Shown here: in pieces, positions 1 through 9,018 of the stretch
How positions within the stretch are numbered: position 1 is the first letter of the stretch
Layout of the letters: every line of letters starts with the position of its first letter
Source of the DNA: Gracilaria vermiculophylla
Taxonomy: Eukaryota; Rhodophyta; Florideophyceae; Gracilariales; Gracilariaceae
Direction of reading: 5' to 3'
DNA: 64,000 nucleotides
NCBI GenBank assembly: GCA_019155205.2
Contig: JAHNZQ020000308.1
Coordinates: 180,402 to 244,401, forward strand
The notes under the pieces: model-generated
The model's database searches: none
Told to the model about the DNA's origin: nothing
Seen by the model: only the letters and a program-made list of their open reading frames with translations
Made by a program: the position numbers and the translations under genes

Positions 1-904
1 CAAATCATGCCTCTCTCTTGGGTTTATTTACTTGGCTTAATATCTAGTAGACTACTCTAGAACTATACTGGCATTTTACGAAAGTGGCCGTTCTAGAGGT
101 TGGGTACCGTAAAAGGAATTTGTTTCAGTACATGAAAGCGCGTTTATCGGCACTGTTGCTGCAGGTAAACGATACGCAGGGTTCTAGCTCTCAATATTTT
201 ATTTATGGTGGAGTGCAGTCCTCTTTTAGTGGACTGCTGTAGTTTTCGGTCAATGACATACTTGGTTGTGCCGAACCACTCATTGCATGTAATCGTTATT
301 ACCACTTTACTTGATACTTCAATAACAGTTTTACGTTACAAGGCACACACCCGCCCGACCGTTTTGGTGGCAGTGCGCTGTCTATTTTCGCCCCCATTTC
401 TAGCCATTCCCATAGTTGAGATACATTTTCGACAAGAGTATGTTTAACGATACTCGCGGACCGCGCTTGTCCTTTTTTCTTGAAGAACACGCAACCGGCA
501 GTGGTGAACACTTTGAGCGTTTATTAGATTTTTTTTCTGGTGCCCGTTACGGACTGGACGAATTTGGGTGCATTGATTGACATGGTCAAAAGACTGATTG
601 AAGAGTGTACTTGGTGAGGACGCTGAATTTGTGACCATTTTTGAGATGTGTTGCGCGTGTGTGCTTGTACATTACGCACTCGATTCATGGTGACAAGAAT
701 AAGTTATCGACAGAAGGGGTGATTATTTGTTAAACTGACAACAAGCCGAGAACAGATTTGATAGCATGAGCAAAACGGAGCTGTACTTTGCTCATCAAGT
801 ATTGAGCATTATCAAGCACAGCAAAGCTGTGCAGCGCACGTCGTTTCTCGATTTGGCATGCGAAACATGCAGGAAACCAACACAGACTCAACACTGGCTG
901 TGCA
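1..904. other. No recognisable gene
   Basis: I see no convincing reading frame, RNA gene or transposon here. The open frames are short, overlap on both strands and resemble nothing I know. Base composition is mixed and rises in GC towards the right, leading into the GC-rich gene island. Confidence 0.5.
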
Positions 905-1147
905 GGTGCGCAGATGGCCCATGGGCGTCGAGAAATGGGGAGGAGGGCGGGTGGTGACGATGAAAAGACTGCAAAGCAACTGCTGTGATGTGCTGCGTTC
1001 AATCAACCAATACAAGTTGAAAGCCGGCTGCGCGCGCAGGGGCGCACATTGGCCGCAGGCGCTGAGAAGTGCGGCGGGCGCTTGGCGATGATGATGAAAG
1101 TACTGCAAAGCAAGCAACTGACTTTGACATGTTGCGTTCATTGCGGG
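905..1147. repeat. Imperfect tandem duplication, about 134-bp period
   Basis: Two copies of a roughly 105-bp block lie at about 905-1010 and 1039-1147. Both run from a GGCC core through a GGGCG-rich stretch to GATGAAA, then CTGCAAAGCAA, then a block ending in GTTGCGTTCA or its variant GCTGCGTTCA. The second copy is more GC-rich. The repeat lies about 700-950 bases before the first gene, so a regulatory role is possible, but nothing proves it. Confidence 0.6.
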
Positions 1148-1149
1148 CG

Positions 1150-1326
1150 CCGCTGGGGGGCGCCGCCGCAAACTGGCGCGCGGGTGGCGCCCAGGGCGCG
1201 CGCGCGCGCTGGCCGCCGTGCGTGCGCGCGGCGCCGCCGGCGATGGCGGCGCGCATTGCGTGCGCGCGTGCACGCTGCGCGGCGCGGCGGACGTTTCTGG
1301 CACGGAGGCGGCGGCGCGCGTCACGT

Positions 1327-1373
<47 letters not shown>

Positions 1374-1856
1374 CGGCGGCGGCGGTGGAACGCGCGGCGC
1401 GCTTCGGCAGCGCCGCGGCAGCCATTTCGCCGACGTGGCACCATGCGCGAGCCGCGCGGGCGGCGCGCGTGCCGCCGTCAGTGCCGCCGCGCGTCTCTCC
1501 CCCGCGCCGCCCGCTCGCGCCGCCCCATCTGCCCGCGCCGCCCCGTCTCCCCCCACGTCCCACGTCGTGCGCCGTTATGTGCCGTGCGCCAATGCCTCGC
1601 GTGCGCTTCTCTCCCCCCCCGAGCTCGCGACATGCGCGTGCGCGTGGCCGCAAGCTGTCAGCGCCGCACGCGTGCATCCACCCCCGCCCCCGCCATAAGC
1701 CAGCGCTCACCCTGCGCACCCAGTGCAGCTCCTCGTGCTCCTCGTGGCCGCCCTTCGCTCACGCCGCCCCAACCAGCCCCCATCGCCCGTCCATCGCCCT
1801 CGACACAGTCGCAACCCGCCGCGAACATGCACCCAAAGTGATGCCCCCCCTCCGTC
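1150..1856. other. Extremely GC-rich 5' region of first gene
   Basis: This stretch is almost pure G and C with many GCGCGC runs. It contains a GGC trinucleotide microsatellite of about 14 units at 1330-1371, followed by a shorter one. All six frames look open because stop codons are rare at this composition, so the long overlapping frames are composition artefacts. From about 1600 the + strand becomes C-rich and pyrimidine-rich up to the ATG at 1857, which would suit a 5' untranslated region. I see no clear TATA box. Confidence 0.6.
1330..1371. repeat. (GGC)n microsatellite
   Basis: About 14 consecutive GGC units are followed by an interrupted continuation to about 1388. The tract sits inside the GC-rich region upstream of the first gene and is likely to vary in length between individuals. 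Confidence 0.9.
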
Positions 1857-3176
1857 ATGCCGCTGCGCACCCTGCTTCTCCCGTCCGCCAGCCTGCTGCT
1901 GCTGCTGCTGCTGCTGCGCCCCGCCGCTGCGCTCCACTGCCCCACTCCGTCGCCGTCGGCTTCCCCTACCCCCGCGCCCTGGTACATGCACCGTTACTTC
2001 TTCTACTCCAACGACGCCCCCCTCACCTCCGCCCTCAACACCGTCCCCGCCTTCTCCGCCACCGTGGATGCAACGCTCGATAAGCTCGCCGCAGCCGAGC
2101 GCCTCATCCTCGCCTCGCAGCGCGCCATGTTTCACCAGCCTGCCACATCGCGCTCGCACGCCCGCCTCATTCCCACCTGCAACTTGGAGGACCTCAAGTG
2201 GCTCTCCGCCGCCGAGAGCATGATTACGGCCATCTTCAACCGCAACGTCTCCTTCGCCTGCGTCACCGACTACGTCCCTGCCCAGGAGCACGACGAGACT
2301 GCGTGGCACCACCTCATAACCCACTTTCGCGCCGAGCTCGATCGCAACGCCGCCCTGCTCAATCGCAACGCCGCAGCGCGCTTCCCCGAGCCCGACACCG
2401 TGTACAACTTCCCGTACCGCACCGGCACCCAATCCTGCCTCATCAACGGCATCGGCGCCTTCCGCGTGCACCGCCACTGGTTCGTCAACGTCGCCATCAC
2501 CAACCACTCCAAGCGCAAGCACCTCAAGGACCACCTGCGCCGCTACCTCATCGAGTTAATGGGCGCCAACGGCACGCACGCCAAAATGACCATGTCGCGC
2601 AAGCTGCCCGACCACGATCCGGGCGACCCGCACCTCAAGCGCGGCAGCACGCTCCTCGCGAAAGACGCCGGCGCCGCGTCGCCCAACTTCTTCGTGCGCA
2701 TCCCGCCCGCCGACAACGTGGCGCTCGCTCGCGCCCTCGCCAAGTCGCAGATGCACATCCAGCAGGCGCACGACGCGCTCAGCCCGTCCAGCTGCGCCAT
2801 TCTGTTCCTGCCGCTCTTCCTCAACCTGGTGCCCATCGCGCTGCTGTCCGACGTGCGCGGGCTGGCCGCGCTGGGCTACGCGCTGCTGAGCGACGTGCTC
2901 ACGACGCTGCCGCTGGCCATCAAGGGCGCCGAGCTGGTGGCCGTCGGCTCGGCCGCCTCCGTCGGCGTCGTCGCGCGCATCGCCTCCAGCCACGACGGCT
3001 CGCGCCAGCCCGTCGCCGCCGCCGAGGTGTTCCTCGCGTCCTGCGCGCCCGGCGCGCACATGCGCCGCGCCGGCGTCGCCTTCCTCGCCGCCGCGCTCGT
3101 CGCCATGGCCGTCGGCCTCGCGCTCGAGCTCGTCGCGCGCCGCGTCGCCGCCGCGCGCAGATGCAAGCACACGTGA
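1857..3176 (+). CDS. Predicted secreted/membrane protein, copy 1 of a tandem pair
   Basis: This is a single-exon gene of 439 residues whose family I do not recognise. It starts with a signal peptide (residues 1-26) whose core is eight leucines, encoded by eight CTG codons at 1893-1916. A luminal or extracellular region of about 285 residues follows, then three hydrophobic stretches near residues 314-333, 337-370 and 405-427, and a short basic tail. Compared with the copy at 4840 it shares: the N-terminal CPTP; CNLED near residue 108; C-(V/I)-TDY near 135; a block from YNFPY to GAFR (about 184-202) with a cysteine; ALSPSS just before the first membrane segment; NL(V)PIALL inside it; and YALLSDVLT in the second. 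Five cysteines align (about 28, 108, 135, 194, 396), suggesting disulfides. NVS, NHS and NGT are possible glycosylation sites. Third codon positions are almost all G or C. The ATG at 1857 is chosen because the signal peptide follows at once. Function is unknown; a cell-surface or endomembrane role is inference. Confidence 0.85.
   Translation: MPLRTLLLPSASLLLLLLLLRPAAALHCPTPSPSASPTPAPWYMHRYFFYSNDAPLTSALNTVPAFSATVDATLDKLAAAERLILASQRAMFHQPATSRSHARLIPTCNLEDLKWLSAAESMITAIFNRNVSFACVTDYVPAQEHDETAWHHLITHFRAELDRNAALLNRNAAARFPEPDTVYNFPYRTGTQSCLINGIGAFRVHRHWFVNVAITNHSKRKHLKDHLRRYLIELMGANGTHAKMTMSRKLPDHDPGDPHLKRGSTLLAKDAGAASPNFFVRIPPADNVALARALAKSQMHIQQAHDALSPSSCAILFLPLFLNLVPIALLSDVRGLAALGYALLSDVLTTLPLAIKGAELVAVGSAASVGVVARIASSHDGSRQPVAAAEVFLASCAPGAHMRRAGVAFLAAALVAMAVGLALELVARRVAAARRCKHT
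1893..1916 (+). repeat. (CTG)8 encoding the signal-peptide leucines
   Basis: Eight in-frame CTG codons (residues 13-20 of the first gene) form the hydrophobic core of its signal peptide. A slippage change of one or two units would alter the length of the core without breaking the frame. Confidence 0.9.
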
Positions 3177-4839
3177 GGCCGCGCGCGCGCGCGCGCGTGC
3201 GCGGCGCGCGCGCTCAGCACCTTGGCGCCGGCGCCCATTCGGCGCGCGCGCGCGCGGGGGGGGGGGGGGGGGGGGGGGGGGCGCGCCGCTTTGCGCGCGC
3301 GGAGCCGCTAAACGCGCTGCGCCGCGCGACGGCGGTGGACGGTCGCGAGAGATGGCGCTCGACTGACAACGTGGGGATGGGAGATTAGACCGGGGTGGTG
3401 GCGTGAGGTGCGAAGCAATGCACGTCAGGCGGATGTATCCGTCGGGAATGGGTGTCTCGCAGAGCCATGTATGCTCGCTACGTGATGTGCACATAGCGAA
3501 GAGCACCCGAACGGTGCGGACCGTCCGGATGTGGTACACGGTACCATGCATCTCTCCTGTACCGTGCCCTAGCCGGGGCGCACTCGCACTCTATTGGTCT
3601 GTTGGCATACTCCCTCGTCACTCGGACAGCGGGGTGGCGAGGTGCGTTGGAGGGGGTCGCTGCACGCGGCGGTGATGAGTGGTATGCACTGTGTGTGAAC
3701 ATGTTACGAGAGAGGGAAGGGTGGGGCTTGCGCAACAACCGGACGGAGGCCATGTGGCGCAAGCCAGTTGTGGGTGTGGGAACTTTTTGTGCGGATGCGA
3801 GTGTGGTGGTGCTTCACTGCATCGCCAGGCGTCCGCCACCGTTACCGATCGCAAAACAGTGTGCAGCGCTGGATGCGGATTGCAAAGCGATGGTGTTTTC
3901 GCAATCGCTCGCGATTGGCGCACGTCGGCGAGCGCGCGCTGAGACTTGGCGTGGGTAGGCGCCGGAACTCGACTGAGCTGGGTGTGCCCAAGGGGCGAAC
4001 GTGCGCAGTTGATGAGGAGCGCAAAGCAGAGGGCGTCTCGAGATCGTTGCGCCGTCGCGTGCGTCAACAGCACCACCGCGGACAAGTCATGACCACACCT
4101 ACGCCTTCCTCCGCGCGCCAGCTCCTCCGGCCGGGCCCCGCGTGCTCCACTGTCGCAGTCATGAAAGGGAAGCAACAGCCTGTCCTTGCAACAGAGCTGC
4201 ACTGCTGCTGAGCGTGTGCAACGTAGCGGCGTGTGATCGTTTGTTGCAGATTTGCGTCAGCTGCTTTGGTGGCGCACGTGGACAGCGCGCAGCGCTGGAC
4301 AGGCGCGTGTGCACATGACAGTTGGTGAGCATGTGGTGTGTAAGACGCGACTTGGAGTGACAAGGAGCCAATAGTAATCAATCGGCATGTGGCCGTTTTG
4401 CGGCTTTTGTGCCTTGACGGCATTGCCAACAAGCCGCGCGCCGATTGGGCGCGCGCGTCGTGACTGACATATCGCCACGTCGGCCAAGATGCGCGCGCCG
4501 CCGCGCTGCCGAGATTTGGGCCCTTTATTGGCCGCCACTGCCGCTGACCCAACGTCAGGCGCTCACAGATATCGGCCGCACAACGCTCCCGATACCCCGC
4601 CCCGCGTGTGTGTGCACTTGCGCACGCCGTGCGACACGGAAGCAACCCGCATGCACCGCGCAACAGTACGGCTTCGATCCCCCCTCCCCCTTCTTACCCT
4701 CGACTGCTGCCAGACGCGGCGGCTTCGCGCGGTCCCCTCGATGGTCGCTTCCGCCGCCCCCCGTCATTTGTTGCTGCCTCGACTGTCGTTGCATGCCTCT
4801 TCATTTACACTAGCTTCTCTGTCATGAGCCACTCTCGTC
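3177..4839. other. Intergenic region between the two paralogues
   Basis: The first hundred bases after the first gene's stop are alternating GC followed by a run of 28 G. From about 3300 to 4800 the composition falls to moderate GC and I see no gene. The last 200 bases before 4840 are C/T-rich, like the stretch before the first gene, and probably form the second gene's 5' leader. No TATA box or clear polyadenylation signal can be asserted. Confidence 0.55.
3182..3290. repeat. Alternating GC tract plus 28-base G run
   Basis: The stretch at about 3182-3253 is almost entirely alternating G and C. It is followed by an uninterrupted run of G at 3254-3281, then more alternating GC. It begins six bases after the first gene's stop codon, so it probably lies in the 3' untranslated region. 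Such sequence can form Z-DNA or G-quadruplexes and is prone to sequencing error, so the exact length of the G run is uncertain. Confidence 0.85.
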
Positions 4840-6294
4840 ATGGCCATGTCACTCCTTGTTTCGCTTCTCCTCGCGCTCACCGTTCCAAGCGCGCTTGCCA
4901 ACTGCCCCACTCCTCTTCCGCTTCCCTCTTCCCAACCAAAGAAATGGTTCGCAGGCCGCTACTTTTTCTTCAGCGCCGACGAGCCCATCGCCACCACCCT
5001 GCGAAAGAACACCCGCTTCGTTCGACATGTGGACGCCACCATCACCGTGCTCGAAAACGTCGAGCGCGTCATTGTGCAAGAGCAGCGCCGCCGACTGTCC
5101 GCCCCTGACTCCGACCTCGCCCTCCGCAAGCCCCGAATCTGCAACCTGGAGGACAGCGCGTGGGGCACTTCGGCCGACGATCAGATGCTCCTGCGCGGCT
5201 ACCCGGAAAACCTCGCCACGTCCTGCATCACCGACTATGAGTTCCCGGACCGCGCCGAAGAGGCCCGCCTGCGCGAGGGCGTGCAGGACATCGCTTCCAT
5301 CGTCCACAGCAGCGCGCCGGAGATCGCCGAGTTTGCGCGCACCAACTTTTCCGAGCCGTCGGGCATCTACAACTGGCCCTACTCCACCAAGACCGAGGAC
5401 TGCTACGTCAACGTGCTGGGCGCCTTCCGCACGGGCGCCCGCTGGTACCTCAACATCGGCATTACCAACTGGAACCAGCAGAACCACGTGGGCGAGTTCG
5501 CCCGCCAGTACATCAACGAGAACATCGGCCGCGGCTGCCGCGCCGGCCCCATGACGCTCTACGTCAGACCGAAAGGCAACAAAACGCACACGCAGCGCAG
5601 CGGCACCACGATGATTATCTCGCACCGCGGCGAGGCCGGCGCCGCCGTGTTCAAGGGCATCCCGCTCAAGGAGAACCTCGCCGTCATCCGCGCGCTGAAT
5701 GAGGCGCAGCGCTACTCGCAGCAGGTGAGCGACGCGCTCAGCCCGTCCAGCATCGCCATTCTCGTGCTGCCGCTCGCGCTCAACATGATTCCCATCGCGC
5801 TGCTGGCCGACGTCAGCACCACGGCCACTCTCATCTACGCCATGCTCAGCGATGTTCTCACCGTCTTCCCGCTCGGCATCAAAGGCGTCGAGCTCATTTC
5901 GATCGGTTCCGACGTGTACTACGGATCCGTTCTGCGCATGTCATCCGACTCGAGCGGAAGCATGTCGGAGATGGCTGCGGCCGAGGCGTACGTCGCGCAG
6001 TGCTTCTCGAAGAAAAACGTCTTGCCGACGGGCATTGTCTTCTTGACCGGCTCTATCGTCTTCATGATACTCGGCCTGCTCGCTGAGATTGTCGCCAAGC
6101 GATACGCCATCAGGCACCGTCGCAGGTTGTACGGAAGAATCTCGCTGTCCAGTTCGCGATCGTCATCGAGCGCGGCGGAGCAATCGCGCTCGAGGAGCAA
6201 CAGCTTCCCTATGAACGAGGTCAGAGGCGCTGAACATTTTGGCATGGAATTAGATTCGTACGAGAGCGCGTACAACGATGACCACAGATTATGA
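4840..6294 (+). CDS. Predicted secreted/membrane protein, copy 2 of a tandem pair
   Basis: This is a single-exon gene of 484 residues, paralogous to the gene at 1857 and on the same strand about 1.66 kb downstream. A signal peptide spans residues 1-20, and CPTP follows at 22-25. Shared landmarks are RICNLED (about 100), SCITDY (about 128), YNWPYSTK...CYVNVLGAFR (about 178-196), ALSPSS just before the first membrane segment (about 305-325), YAMLSDVLT in the second (about 328-357), and a third segment at about 394-417. It differs in having a 67-residue C-terminal tail that begins very basic (RHRRR), becomes serine/arginine-rich and ends acidic. This tail is presumably cytoplasmic and is almost absent in copy 1. 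NFS and NKT are possible glycosylation sites. GC content is lower than in copy 1, and falls further towards the 3' end. I do not recognise the family. The second ATG, two codons in, would serve equally well as the start. Confidence 0.87.
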   Translation: MAMSLLVSLLLALTVPSALANCPTPLPLPSSQPKKWFAGRYFFFSADEPIATTLRKNTRFVRHVDATITVLENVERVIVQEQRRRLSAPDSDLALRKPRICNLEDSAWGTSADDQMLLRGYPENLATSCITDYEFPDRAEEARLREGVQDIASIVHSSAPEIAEFARTNFSEPSGIYNWPYSTKTEDCYVNVLGAFRTGARWYLNIGITNWNQQNHVGEFARQYINENIGRGCRAGPMTLYVRPKGNKTHTQRSGTTMIISHRGEAGAAVFKGIPLKENLAVIRALNEAQRYSQQVSDALSPSSIAILVLPLALNMIPIALLADVSTTATLIYAMLSDVLTVFPLGIKGVELISIGSDVYYGSVLRMSSDSSGSMSEMAAAEAYVAQCFSKKNVLPTGIVFLTGSIVFMILGLLAEIVAKRYAIRHRRRLYGRISLSSSRSSSSAAEQSRSRSNSFPMNEVRGAEHFGMELDSYESAYNDDHRL

Positions 6295-7363
6295 CCTTGT
6301 TTCGGACAGTCGTGTAAACCTGCGGTATCGCGCTGTCCTCCTCGGGACACCCGCGTGCTTGCACAGTCCGCCATCATTCAATTTCCGGATCCGGTCGCTT
6401 GCTGAGACCCCCCTCGTATCCGTTCTTCGGGGCGCCCGAGAAAATAAGCTGTCAAACGCGCAACTGTCGCTCCCCCGTTCGCTTTGTTCCCTCAACAATC
6501 GTGCATTGCTCGACGAACATTGAGAATTGCTATCCGCAACGTAGGGAGGACGACCGATGAGAAAAGCAATCCCGCGCTGGGAACGTCGTAATAGCAGCAA
6601 TGCAGCGAGGCGTTGCCGTTCACGACGTTAGCCATAGTATAACTTGGAACCAAAAAGTAAACAAAAAGTAAATCCCACTCAGGGCTTCTTTACTGGAATA
6701 ATGAACCGGGCCCTTGACGGGTGCAATAAAGTAGCACCGGTGTACTGCGGAAAAGACCGGCCACTGCTTTCATCAACACGATGAAAACCACGGCGCTCGT
6801 TCCTCTACGTTTAACAACGCCAAACGCACGCAAAAGCCCAGAGCGCCGAACGTTTTTGAACAGTGATCCGAGCACGTTTCACGATATTCCTCAAAAGTAG
6901 AAGACCACCTGGGCAGAGATTACGTAAACGAACAAAATAAAAAAAACCACGGTACATAACATGCGGAAGTTAAGTATGGACATACGTTAGAACCTTACGC
7001 AAGATGTAATTTGTGCAGAACATTGACGAAAAAAAAAAAAAAAAAGCTTATTAATCAACACATGCCACAAAGCAAATGAATACTTTAATTCTCAACAAAA
7101 GGACGATTGACAGACTTTTTTTATTATTTAAATCAGCAGCATGAAAAGACTGTGTAAAAATATTGCAAGTGCAAAAAAAATAAGATGCTACTGTCTCGAC
7201 ACCACTGTCAAATTATTACAAATTTGGCCTTCAAACGGAGACTTTTATTGCTTCATATTTTTCCTGCGTGTCCTGATTCTTTTCATTGATCTCTCCACCA
7301 ATAGAGTACATTCGGTTCAATACCTTACAACAAGACACCTTTTCATCTGCCCCGCGAGAATGC
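6295..7363. other. Intergenic, AT-rich after about 6600
   Basis: The stretch holds the presumed 3' end of the second gene and then a sharp drop in GC. There is a run of A at about 7029-7045. I see no gene. The short open frames have no recognisable content. Confidence 0.5.
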
Positions 7364-7368
7364 GCCAT

Positions 7369-7665
7369 TATGAATATGACGGCTGGTCATATTTTGAATA
7401 TGACGACCAGTCATATTTGTATTCATATGGAATCTATGATGCAACCATATATTTATGGATGTGTATTCGATACATCTGTTTATGTTAATACAAATGCACC
7501 AACTTGATTGTTTATGTTTTGCTACTTATACTGAACATGTGTGTATGTTCGCATCGAGTAAACCGAACATGGGACTACGCTATCTCGTAATTGTGTGTAC
7601 ACTGTTCTACACCTTGTTTCTGTTATCGACCTGCTCAATTTCAGATCTTACCCTAGCTATCCATA
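7369..7665 (+). repeat. Copia-A 5' LTR (297 bp)
   Basis: It matches 12103-12399 over its whole length without gaps. It begins TATGAATATG and ends CTATCCATA, so the termini are TA...TA rather than the usual TG...CA when the exact target duplication fixes the ends. Its first 55 bases hold two tandem palindromes of the form AATATGAC-5-GTCATATT. Confidence 0.93.
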
Positions 7666-7670
7666 GTAAC

Positions 7671-7678
7671 GGGCCCAG
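7671..7678 (+). promoter_or_regulatory. Candidate primer-binding site, Copia-A
   Basis: GGGCCCAG lies five bases after the LTR end. The related Copia-B element has the same eight bases at the same five-base distance (37037-37044, minus strand) although its other flanking bases differ. This conservation suggests the tRNA primer-binding site. The matching tRNA is not identified. Confidence 0.55.
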
Positions 7679-7707
7679 CACAGTTAACTAATCTGCCGTC
7701 AAGGCCA

Positions 7708-8922
7708 ATGTTCTCTTGGGATGTAAAATCACCTCCTTGGACAGATGGCAAAGGTGATCAAGAAGAATACCGAGATGCAGTTTGTTTGTGGCAGATGTTT
7801 TATAATGCGCTACTTGAATCTAACAGCAATAAGATTCCAGCTGCTCTTCAAGCTATCTGTCTTGAGTCTCAACTGTATGGACGTGCCAAAGATCTTTGCT
7901 CTGGTATATCTGACCATCAGTTAACAGATAATGGAGCAGTGGACATGCTAGTTGGCAGTGTCTATCAACGTGATGCCTTGACTGTCATCAGTGAAGCATA
8001 TCGCGCCTTCAACGCTCTATGGGATACTCGTCGTGGTAACAGTGAAAGTATGAAGCACTTTGAGTCCCAATTCTCTGCACAAGCCGCAAACTTTAACTCA
8101 ACATCCACAACGACTAAGTTTCCAGAATGCATTACCGCTTTGATGCTACTGTCAAACTCGGCAATCGACGACTCTCAGAGAGTATCAGTACTAGCAGCAG
8201 CTTCACCATCTAATGAAAATTTGAACGCTCAGTCCACAAATGACCAGTTTCTAAGCGCTATCACGCAGCGATCTGTGTCTTCTATTGTTAAACAGTGTGA
8301 TAAGTCGTCGCCAACATCAGGGGATGTGAATGCTCTTAGGGCCAGTTCTGCTGGAACAACTACTCGTGGAAGAGTGCGTCGCAATGGAAGCAATGTCACA
8401 ATGAGATTTCCTTGTGACAAGAGTGGCAAGCATGGTCACTGGAAAAGGAACCACAACCCTGACGGTTCCTTATCACAACATGTCAAATCGTTTGACTCAC
8501 CACAGACCGCCAAGGAAAAAAACATTGGTGTTGAAACATCGTCTACTTCAGACAGAGTGTCTGACAGAGACGATAGAATTCAGAAGAAGACTGTGTCCTT
8601 CAAAATGGCTACAGTTTCTGGATCTTCAGCATCTTTACCCGTATTGGGTCAACGTGGACCACTTGTTGATGATCGAGCACCGTATGCAGCGATAGAACAA
8701 GTTGAACTCAGCCTCCTCTCTGAACATGCTGCCATTCGTATCGATTATATGCTGGACGACACACCCAAAGCCCTTAAAGGTCACACGCAATGGCAATATG
8801 GTACAGGAGAGCATGCCAGTCCACCTCGTCGCATCTTAGGATCAACTACTCTAACTGCAACTTCAGACAGTAGAAATTCTATTAACATAACCCATCTCGT
8901 TCCTGAAGGGTCATCGCAGTGA
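7708..8922 (+). pseudogene. gag: Copia-A gag and protease, ended by a premature stop
   Basis: A 404-residue open stretch encodes the capsid protein and the start of the protease. The region near residues 236-250 (CDKSGKHGHWKRNH) is a degenerate zinc knuckle in which the second cysteine is a serine. DDRAPY near residue 331 corresponds to the protease active site; Copia-B has NDGAT at the same place, so the active-site glycine is arginine here. The frame ends at TGA (8920-8922) where Copia-B has tryptophan (SQWTVGRNV against SQ-stop-VIGRNV), so this is a mutated codon. The same frame continues to a second stop at 8998-9000 and then into the integrase. Confidence 0.85.
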
Positions 8923-9018
8923 GTAATTGGACGCAATGTCACTAGAAAAGTCAACATAGAGCATCTGAATCGAAACGCTCTGGCATTTGTCGTGGATTGA
9001 AACTTTGACTACACCTCT

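Noticed and set aside
1049..2083. 344-residue + strand open frame and several other long frames in the GC-rich region
   Set aside because: They arise from near-absence of A and T, overlap each other on both strands, encode low-complexity Ala/Arg/Pro sequence and lack any domain.
2198..3388. 396-residue open frame overlapping the first gene
   Set aside because: It is an out-of-phase shadow of the gene at 1857-3176, arginine/alanine-rich and without domain content.
2556..3551. 331-residue minus-strand frame opposite the first gene
   Set aside because: It is a mirror of a GC-biased gene. The + strand frame has a signal peptide and a paralogue, this one has neither.
4849..5625. 258-residue minus-strand frame opposite the second gene
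   Set aside because: Antisense shadow produced by GC-rich third positions; no homologous frame is conserved opposite the first gene.
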